Shown: positions 33,166 through 39,771 of the stretch, piece after piece
Layout: every line of letters starts with the position of its first letter
Position numbering within the stretch: the first letter of the stretch is position 1
NCBI GenBank assembly: GCA_022843125.1
Contig: JALHOG010000049.1
Coordinates: 1-39,771 of the forward strand
Source of the DNA: Ilumatobacteraceae bacterium
GTDB lineage: Bacteria > Actinomycetota > Acidimicrobiia > Acidimicrobiales > Ilumatobacteraceae
Length of the DNA: 39,771 bases
Direction of reading: 5' to 3'
Notes under the pieces: generated by a model
The model's database searches: none
The model's input: the letters and a program-made list of their open reading frames with translations, nothing else
Told to the model about the DNA's origin: nothing
Made by a program: the position numbers and the translations under genes

Positions 33166-33798
33166 ATGACCACAACATTCGCTCCCCCCGATCCGACGAC
33201 GATCGTTCCCCCCGGCGGTGGTCGTCGGCTCACGCCGCTGCGCCTGGCCGCGACCCTCGCCGTGCTCCTCCTGGCGGCAGCGATGATCACCATCGCATCG
33301 CTCGCACTCTTCACCGACACCGCGACCGTGGGTGGCAACACCTTCACGACCGGAACCATCGACATCAACGCCGCACCGACATCTGCGCTCGTGTCAGTCT
33401 CGGCGATGGTGCCCGGTGACCAGGACACCGCTCCCCTCACCGTGACGAACGGCGGCTCGCTCGACCTCCGCTACGCCGTCGAGTCGACGACGACCGAGGA
33501 CGTGCTCGCATCCGAGCTCGTGCTCACGATCAAGTCAGGTGTCACCACGTGCAACGACGCCAACTGGGCCGCCAGCGGCACGACGCTCTACAGCGGTCGC
33601 CTCGGCTCGGTCGCAGGTGACGGCGTGATCGGTTCGCCCACGGCCGGCTCCGACGCCGGTGACCGCACGCTCGCACCGGCTGCGAGCGAGGTGCTGTGCG
33701 TCAACGTGACCCTGCCGCTCGCGTCGACCGCGGGCCAGGGAGCCACGACGACGGCGACGCTCGACTTCCTCGCCGAGCAGACCGCCAACAACCCCTGA
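33166..33798 (+). CDS. TasA/camelysin-like (SipW-dependent type) secreted protein 4
   Basis: 210 residues from ATG 33166, the clearest family member here. A cytosolic Pro/Gly-rich N-terminus precedes LRLAATLAVLLLAAAMITIA, then the diagnostic post-cleavage region SLALFTDTATVGGNTFTTGT, the IDI strand, SAMVPGDQDTAPLTVTNGGS and LDLRYAVEST. TasA of Bacillus and camelysins share this order; TasA forms extracellular fibres and camelysin is surface-attached. The zinc-protease label for camelysin is not supported by an HExxH motif here. A signal peptide of this type is normally cut by SipW-like peptidases, two of which are encoded just upstream. It is probably the major secreted subunit (inference). 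Confidence 0.85.
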   Translation: MTTTFAPPDPTTIVPPGGGRRLTPLRLAATLAVLLLAAAMITIASLALFTDTATVGGNTFTTGTIDINAAPTSALVSVSAMVPGDQDTAPLTVTNGGSLDLRYAVESTTTEDVLASELVLTIKSGVTTCNDANWAASGTTLYSGRLGSVAGDGVIGSPTAGSDAGDRTLAPAASEVLCVNVTLPLASTAGQGATTTATLDFLAEQTANNP

Positions 33799-33888
33799 CG
33801 GTGACGTCCCCGAGCCCGACCGCCTGACGTGGCGTGACCTGGCGGTCGAGGCAGCCGGCTCGCCACGAGCGACCGACGACGTCACCGT
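33798..33888. terminator. Nested inverted repeats between TasA-like gene 4 and the giant gene
   Basis: ACGGTGACGTC (33798-33808) is the exact reverse complement of GACGTCACCGT (33878-33888). Inside, CGACCGCC (33817-33824) pairs with GGCGGTCG (33841-33848). The structure occupies nearly the whole 101-bp gap and ends 11 bp before the next ATG. It could terminate or attenuate transcription after the abundant small subunit, or mask the start of the giant gene; no other Shine-Dalgarno is visible. Confidence 0.45.
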
Positions 33889-33899
33889 GTGACCCGATC

Positions 33900-36800
33900 A
33901 TGACCGACGACGACACCGATCCGAAGGTGGCCCATCGCCACATCGATCCGATGGTCGCGATCGTGATCGACCAGTCGGAGTCGGCCGACCGCACGGAGGC
34001 CACCTCCGGGGTGGCCATCCGGGCCGCCAAGCGAGCCGTCGGATCGGACCGCGTGCTCGTCGTCGGGCACACCGCCACCGAGGCGTGGGCGCGACGCGAG
34101 GCCGTGCGGTGGATCGCCTCCGACGGCACGCCGCTCGGCGGGCTCGAGCGCGCCGTACTCGCCGCTGACGGCGCGCCGCTGCTGTACTGCTCGGGCAACA
34201 CTGCGGTGGTCGCGCCGACGATCGACACGCACGTCGCGGCGCTCGGTCCCGGCGTGGTGACGGTGGCCGGCGCCGAGTGGGGCGTCGACGGTGAACCGGT
34301 CGCGGCCCCGACCCGGTTCGGCTGGGTTCCCCGCCCCGGAACCCTGATCGACACCGCTGCCATCGCCGCCGACACCGAACGCGTGGGGCTCGTCGCCGCG
34401 CTCCGCGCCGCCACCCGGAGCGGGCGGGCGAACCTGCGCACCGACACGGTGGCCGTCGCACGCATCGGTGACACCTCCGCCGCTGCACGGTTGCGGGCCG
34501 ACGCATGGACCGCTGCTGCGATCGTCCGCTCCGTCCGATCGTCGCTCGGCCACCGGCCGTCGGGACGCAGGAGCGACGTCACCGCTGCGGTCACCGACGC
34601 GGCCCGAGCGCTCCGCGGGCTCGTCGTGCTCGCAGCGATCATCCTCGCGAACGTCGCAATCCTCGCAAGTGCCCCGGGCGGCCAGGCGGCCTCGTGGGCC
34701 CTGCCCACCGTCGGGCTGATGGTCATCGTGACCGGTGCGCTCGCACTACTCGAACGGCGACGACCGGGCGGCAATGTGAGCGAGCTGGTGCGTTCGATCG
34801 ACGTGTCGACATCGGCGATCGCCACGGTCGTGTCGCGTCGGCGGCGGCATCGCTCGCGTCCGGTGCGCAGCGGTGGGCTCTCACTCCTCGCACGCCCGGT
34901 GACCACTGGTGCGACGATCGCGCTCGAAGGGGCCATCACGTATACGGCGGTGCGACTGGCCACGACTGATCGGGCGCACCCGGCCGGCAGCTGGGGCACG
35001 GTCGCAGCGCTCGTGGCCGGCGTCGTGCTGCTCATCCCGATGCTCGTCTCGCTCGGGGTCGTGGTCCGGGTCCGCCCGCGCCGTGCGAGCAGCCGGGTCG
35101 AGCTCGAGTTCAACGCGGCGGTCGACGGCCGACCGTGCCGGGTGGTCGACGTGAGCATCGGTGGGCTCGCGGTGGCGACATCGTCGCCGATCGAGGTCGG
35201 CGACCGTGTGGGCGTGCTGCTCGATCCCGAGGACGGCGCGCTGCCGATGACCGTCGTCCGATGCTTCTCCCACGGGCGTCGGCACATCGTCGGCCTGCAG
35301 CTCGCCCTCGACGCTCCTGCCGCGGCTCGGACCGCGCTGGAGCGCACCTGGCTCGACGCGACGGAACGGACGGTCACCGCACCTGCGGTCCGCCACGCCC
35401 GCGCCGAGGGGCCATCGCCGGTCGGAACTCGGTCCATCGGCCGGGCAAGGTGGCGGCTCGGTGGGAGTGTCGCCGTGCGGCTCACCACCGCCGTCACGTT
35501 GGTCGCGTTCGGCGCCGCAGTGCTGCCGCCGTACCCGGCGTCCTTCGCCAGTGGACAGGCTGTGGTGCTGAAGGCCGTCCAGTCGGGCACGGTGACGCTC
35601 CCGGACGGATCGACGTCCGTGACCGCCACCATCACCCCGGTCGACACCGGCAAGGCCTTCCTCACGTACGGCTACCGGGGATCGGGCAACGACCCGTCCG
35701 ACATCGTGGTCAGCGGTGCCCTCACCAACAGCACCACGCTCACCTTCGCTCGGTACGGCAACAGCGGTCCCGTCGTCATCGAGTGGTCGGTCGTCGAGTT
35801 CCTCAGCGGTGTCGCCGTCCAACGAGGTGTCGCGTCGGTCACGACGGCGGACGTGAACGTGCCGATCGCCACCGTGGACACCACCCGCACGTTCCCGATG
35901 GTGGGCCCCCGCACGAGCGGTGCGGCATTCGGTGGCGACGACTTCTTCCGGGCCGAGATCACGTCGCCGACGAACCTCCGGATCTCGACGATCAGCGGTG
36001 GGACCAACACGGTGCCCTGGCAGGTCGTCACCTACAACGAGGCCTCCGTGCAGACGGGCACCGTCTCGTTCACGACCGCCGATGCGTCCCGAACCGCCGC
36101 GATCACTCCCGTCGACACGGCCAAGTCGTGGCTGACCTACAGCCTCACCAGCAGCGACCTGAGTGGTGACCAGATCGGGCAGGCTCTGGTGCGCGGGCAG
36201 GTGACCGACCCGACGACGCTGACGTTCGACCGGTCGGTTACCGGGACGACCATCACGGTCCGCTGGTACCTGGTCGTGTTCCAGGACTCGACGATCGTCC
36301 AGCACGGGAACGCCGCGTTCGGTAGTGCGACGAGCACGGTCGACGTCGCACTCGCGACTCCCGTGGAGGTCGGCCGGTCGATCTCGACGGGCGGCTATCT
36401 CACCTTCGGCGGTCGATCCACGTACACGTCGGCCGAGAACCCGGGCGTGGGCTGGTTCACGACGGATCTGACCTCTCCGACCGCACTACGCATCCAACGT
36501 GCGGCGCCCGTCGCGACGGCCGATCTGGGCTGGTTCGTCGTGACCTGGCCGACGAACCCCGTCGTGGTCGTGAACTCGACCGGTGACCTTGCCGATACCG
36601 CCCCCGGCGACGGCGTCTGCTGGACGGGCAGCAACAACTCGGCGGGCGCTCCCGAATGCACGTTGCGTGCTGCCATCCAGGAGGCGAACGCCTCGGCGAT
36701 CGTCGACACCATCCACTTCGCGATCCCGGGCGCCGGGCCCACCTGGACGATCGCGCCCACGTCGGGCCTGCCGACGATCACCGCGCCGGTCGCTCTCGAC

Positions 36801-39771
36801 GCCACCACACAGACCGGGTGGATCTCGACTCCCGTCGTCGTGGTCGACGGGGTGAGCGCCGGCGGCGCATCGGGTCTCGTCGCCACAGGGAGCGACGTCA
36901 CCGTCCGCGGCTTCGCCGTCGGGCGGTTCGCCACCGGCGTCATCGGCGACGGCACCGGGTTCGTGCTGGAGGACAGCCACGTCGGGACGAACGCGGCAGG
37001 CACCGCGGCGTTCCCGAACTTCCTCAACGGCGTCTCCCTGACCAAGCCGGACGGGACGATCCAGCGCAACCTCGTCTCCGGCAACACGGCCGACGGCATC
37101 ATCATCGACGGCGGCAGCCGCGCACGGCTCGTGGACAACCGCATCGGCACCACGGTCGACGGCAACGGGGACCTCGGCAACGGTGAGGAAGGGATCGAGA
37201 TCAACAGCTCCGACGACGTCGTGATCGGGGAGCCGGGCAACGGCAACGTGATCTCCGGCAACGGCTACGCCGGCGTGAACGGCTGGACCGGGAATCCCAC
37301 CGGCGTCGTCATCCAGTCGAACCTGATCGGGGTCGGCGCTGACGGCACCACCCCGCTCCCGAACGGAACCGCGAATGGCGAGGGCGGGGTCGTGGTCAGG
37401 TCGGCGGCGGCGGGTTGGCTGATCGGCGGGACTGCACCGGGTGAGGGGAACGTGATCGCCTACAACGACACGAACGGTGTGCAGTTCGAGAACATCTTCG
37501 GTGTTGCCGCCGGCATCGCTATCCTCGGTAACTCGATCTACGCCAGCCCCGGAATCGGTATCGACATCGATCGCAACGGTGTCACCGCGAATGACCCTGG
37601 CGATGTCGACGCCGGCATCAACGGGCTGCTGAACTTCCCGGTGATCTCCTCGGCCGCGGCGACCGGCGCGACGGTGGACGTCTCCTATTCGCTCGACGTG
37701 CCGGCGGGCAACTACCGGGTGGAGTTCTTCGTCAACCCCGCCGGTGCGGACCCGTCGGGATACGGCGAGGGTGAGGTGTTCGTGCATGCCGAGACGATCA
37801 GTCATGCCGGGTCGGGCTCGGCGGGGTTCACGGCGTCGTTCGCCGGGGCGGCCGGTGACGTCATCACGGCGACGGCGACCGAGGACCTCGGCGGCGGCGC
37901 ATACGGCTCCACCTCCGAATACTCGCTCGCCGGCATCGCATCGTCCCCGATCGGCGGGCCGGCGGTCCTCGATCGCATCCAGAAGGGATCGGTGGTGTTG
38001 GCGAACGGTTCCTCGTCGACGACGGTGACGATCGACGCCGTCGACATGGCCAAGTCGTTCCTCACCTTCTCGCTGCGAGCCGACCGCGCGGTGCCGGACG
38101 ACCTGCACGTCACCGGCGTGCTGACCAACGCCACCACCGTGACGTTCACTCGCGCGGACGTCGACTCGGACGTGACGATCGAGTGGTCGGTCGTCGAGTT
38201 CGCATCGGGCGTGGCGGTCCAGCGGGGCACCGTCGCAGCAACCAGTTCGACGGTCGACGTCCCGATCGCCGCCGTCGACCTGACGACCAGCTTCCCCCTG
38301 GTCGGCGTTCGGGCGGCGAACGTCGGTCAGGCGACGTTCGGCGCTGACGATTTCACCCGCGCTGCCATCACGTCCTCGACCAACCTCCGGCTGTCGTTCG
38401 CCGCCACCCCCGGACTGGTTGCTGCGTGGCAGGTCATCACCTACAACGACTCGGTGGTGCAGACCGGCACCGTCACGTTCGCCGCCGGTGACGCGTCCAC
38501 GACCGCGTCGATCACGGCGTTCGACCCGACCAAGTCGTGGCTGACCTACTCGTTGTCGACCGACGCCGGGACGGCCACCAACATCGGCCAGAAGCTGGTG
38601 CGAGGCCAGATCACGAACTCGACGACGCTCACCTTCGATCGCAGCAACACCGGGCAGGCGATGACGCTGCGCTGGTACCTCATCGAGTTCACCGACGCCA
38701 CCGAGGTCCAGCACGGGTCCGCCAACTTCCCGACGTCGACCTCGACGGTCGACATCACCCTGGCCTCGCCGGTCCGGCCGGAACGATCGATCGGCGCCGG
38801 CGGTTCCCCAGGTTATGGAGGCCGCTCCTCGTACGCCGCGGACGACAACCCCGGCGTCGCGTGGTTCACGATGAACGTCGTCGACGCGAGCACCTTGCGG
38901 CTGCAACGTGCGAACGCACTCGCCCCGGCCGATCTCGGTTGGTTCGTGATCCACTGGCCGTGTCCCGACTCCGACTCGGACGGGCTGTGCGACAGCGAGG
39001 AAGACGCCGACCTTGACCTCGACGGTGACCCTTCGACGACTCCAGGCCCTGACACCGACGCCGACACGCTCCCCAACTACCTCGATGCCGACGACGACGG
39101 TGACAGCGTCCCCACCGCATCCGAGAACGCCGACCCCAACGGCGACGGCGAACCCCGCGACGCCCGCGACACCGACCGCGACGGCCAACCCGACTACCTC
39201 GACATCGAAGCCGGCCCGTCCTCGACCCCGATCGCCGACGAGCAGAAGATCTCGGCGATCGGCGGTGGCCTGATCGGCCCGCTCGACGACGTGGACCAAC
39301 TCGGACAGGGCCTCACCGGCATCGGCGACCTCGACGGCGACGGGATCAACGACCTCGCCATCGGGGTACCCCTCGACGACGACGGCGGCTTCGACCGCGG
39401 CGCCGTGTACGTGCTGTTCATGAACGCCAACGGCACCGTGCGCGCCGAACAGAAGATCAGCGACACCGCCGGCGGCTTCACCGGGACCCTCGACGACAGC
39501 GACGAGTTCGGCCATGGCACCGCCGGCATCGGTGACATCGACGGCGATGGCACCCCCGATATCGCCGTCGGTACCTGGAGCGACGACGACGGCGGTCCAG
39601 GTCGAGGCGCGGTGTGGATCCTGCTCCTCAACCCCAACGGCACCGTCAAGAACGAACAGAAGATCAGCGACACCGTGGGAGGCCTCACCGCCACCCTCGA
39701 CGACAGCGACCGGTTCGGAGCCGCGGTCGCCGGCCTCGGCGGCCGCGACGGCGACGGCACCCCCGCCATCG
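33900..39771 (+). CDS. Giant PilZ-domain membrane protein with long surface ectodomain (3' end outside window)
   Basis: A single open frame from ATG 33900 to the window end, at least 1957 residues. Residues ~1-237 are a soluble domain whose strand order faintly recalls a GT-A fold but without DxD. Four membrane segments follow (~238-262, 265-286, ~328-352, 366-391). A PilZ domain lies at ~393-482, with RASSR then VVDVSIGGLAV (the RxxxR and DxSxxG c-di-GMP-binding motifs). A fifth membrane segment (~527-547) exports the rest. The ectodomain has repeat block A (~558-884), a CSLREA motif (ECTLRAAIQEANAS) with right-handed beta-helix repeats (~890-1240), repeat block B (~1360-1687), Ca-binding TSP3-like DxDxDG repeats (~1688-1772), then FG-GAP/integrin-type propeller repeats (GIGDLDGDGINDLAIGVP) to the edge. 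Likely a c-di-GMP-responsive surface adhesin (inference). Confidence 0.88.
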   Translation, partial: MTDDDTDPKVAHRHIDPMVAIVIDQSESADRTEATSGVAIRAAKRAVGSDRVLVVGHTATEAWARREAVRWIASDGTPLGGLERAVLAADGAPLLYCSGNTAVVAPTIDTHVAALGPGVVTVAGAEWGVDGEPVAAPTRFGWVPRPGTLIDTAAIAADTERVGLVAALRAATRSGRANLRTDTVAVARIGDTSAAARLRADAWTAAAIVRSVRSSLGHRPSGRRSDVTAAVTDAARALRGLVVLAAIILANVAILASAPGGQAASWALPTVGLMVIVTGALALLERRRPGGNVSELVRSIDVSTSAIATVVSRRRRHRSRPVRSGGLSLLARPVTTGATIALEGAITYTAVRLATTDRAHPAGSWGTVAALVAGVVLLIPMLVSLGVVVRVRPRRASSRVELEFNAAVDGRPCRVVDVSIGGLAVATSSPIEVGDRVGVLLDPEDGALPMTVVRCFSHGRRHIVGLQLALDAPAAARTALERTWLDATERTVTAPAVRHARAEGPSPVGTRSIGRARWRLGGSVAVRLTTAVTLVAFGAAVLPPYPASFASGQAVVLKAVQSGTVTLPDGSTSVTATITPVDTGKAFLTYGYRGSGNDPSDIVVSGALTNSTTLTFARYGNSGPVVIEWSVVEFLSGVAVQRGVASVTTADVNVPIATVDTTRTFPMVGPRTSGAAFGGDDFFRAEITSPTNLRISTISGGTNTVPWQVVTYNEASVQTGTVSFTTADASRTAAITPVDTAKSWLTYSLTSSDLSGDQIGQALVRGQVTDPTTLTFDRSVTGTTITVRWYLVVFQDSTIVQHGNAAFGSATSTVDVALATPVEVGRSISTGGYLTFGGRSTYTSAENPGVGWFTTDLTSPTALRIQRAAPVATADLGWFVVTWPTNPVVVVNSTGDLADTAPGDGVCWTGSNNSAGAPECTLRAAIQEANASAIVDTIHFAIPGAGPTWTIAPTSGLPTITAPVALDATTQTGWISTPVVVVDGVSAGGASGLVATGSDVTVRGFAVGRFATGVIGDGTGFVLEDSHVGTNAAGTAAFPNFLNGVSLTKPDGTIQRNLVSGNTADGIIIDGGSRARLVDNRIGTTVDGNGDLGNGEEGIEINSSDDVVIGEPGNGNVISGNGYAGVNGWTGNPTGVVIQSNLIGVGADGTTPLPNGTANGEGGVVVRSAAAGWLIGGTAPGEGNVIAYNDTNGVQFENIFGVAAGIAILGNSIYASPGIGIDIDRNGVTANDPGDVDAGINGLLNFPVISSAAATGATVDVSYSLDVPAGNYRVEFFVNPAGADPSGYGEGEVFVHAETISHAGSGSAGFTASFAGAAGDVITATATEDLGGGAYGSTSEYSLAGIASSPIGGPAVLDRIQKGSVVLANGSSSTTVTIDAVDMAKSFLTFSLRADRAVPDDLHVTGVLTNATTVTFTRADVDSDVTIEWSVVEFASGVAVQRGTVAATSSTVDVPIAAVDLTTSFPLVGVRAANVGQATFGADDFTRAAITSSTNLRLSFAATPGLVAAWQVITYNDSVVQTGTVTFAAGDASTTASITAFDPTKSWLTYSLSTDAGTATNIGQKLVRGQITNSTTLTFDRSNTGQAMTLRWYLIEFTDATEVQHGSANFPTSTSTVDITLASPVRPERSIGAGGSPGYGGRSSYAADDNPGVAWFTMNVVDASTLRLQRANALAPADLGWFVIHWPCPDSDSDGLCDSEEDADLDLDGDPSTTPGPDTDADTLPNYLDADDDGDSVPTASENADPNGDGEPRDARDTDRDGQPDYLDIEAGPSSTPIADEQKISAIGGGLIGPLDDVDQLGQGLTGIGDLDGDGINDLAIGVPLDDDGGFDRGAVYVLFMNANGTVRAEQKISDTAGGFTGTLDDSDEFGHGTAGIGDIDGDGTPDIAVGTWSDDDGGPGRGAVWILLLNPNGTVKNEQKISDTVGGLTATLDDSDRFGAAVAGLGGRDGDGTPAI

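Noticed and set aside
33166..33798. Metallopeptidase activity for the camelysin-like protein
   Set aside because: No HExxH or other zinc-binding motif is present; only the structural TasA/CalY pattern is supported.
36486..39515. Long minus-strand open frame opposite the giant gene
   Set aside because: It is a GC-driven antisense shadow: composition is Arg/Asp/Gly/Val-biased without any domain, while the plus strand carries clear PilZ, CSLREA, TSP3 and FG-GAP motifs in one frame.

Overview
The window is uniformly GC-rich with dense GTG/ATG starts, GTGA/ATGA overlaps, an ECF sigma factor and actinobacterial-type gene families. It looks chromosomal and actinobacterial, most likely an Acidimicrobiia (Ilumatobacter-like) organism; that placement is inference, as no rRNA or marker gene is present. 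I saw no tRNA, rRNA, CRISPR array, transposase, integrase or replication origin.

Layout. (1) 1-391: C-terminal end of a LuxR-type regulator. (2) 396-6128, minus strand: a five-gene peptide/nickel-type ABC importer operon, binding protein first, then two permeases and two ATPases joined by 4-base overlaps. (3) 6284-8431: an S9 prolyl-oligopeptidase-family peptidase, divergent from the importer. (4) 8432-11833: a patch of REP-like palindromes, an AbiEi/DUF559-like protein, and two paralogous secreted proteins of unknown function, the first broken by an internal deletion. (5) 11899-17633: a small AAA ATPase, a DmpA/P1-family peptidase, an MFS transporter, a PLP decarboxylase and a STAND-like ATPase. 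(6) 17648-21355, minus strand: a P5C-dehydrogenase-like aldehyde dehydrogenase, a DUF1905 protein, and an ECF sigma factor overlapping its presumed anti-sigma factor. (7) 21578-24475: a class III aminotransferase (frameshifted in a C5 run) and an ALDH7-family dehydrogenase, probably lysine-type amino acid catabolism.

(8) 24476-39771 (end of window): the most unusual part. A structured leader is followed by genes that alternate TasA/camelysin-like (SipW-dependent type) secreted proteins with two SipW/archaeal-type (S26B, Ser-His) signal peptidases, each fused to something unexpected. One carries a multi-pass membrane region plus GGDEF and EAL domains. The other carries a large surface ectodomain with DUF2341 and LamG modules. 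The run ends in a giant protein, at least 1957 aa and cut by the window end, with an N-terminal cytoplasmic domain, four membrane segments, a PilZ domain, a fifth membrane segment and a long ectodomain (repeat blocks, CSLREA/beta-helix, Ca-binding TSP3-like repeats, FG-GAP propeller). A c-di-GMP synthesis/degradation module, a c-di-GMP receptor, signal peptidases and TasA-like substrates thus sit side by side. I infer a c-di-GMP-controlled cell-surface fibre/adhesin assembly system. The domain calls rest on visible motifs; the integrated function is inference.
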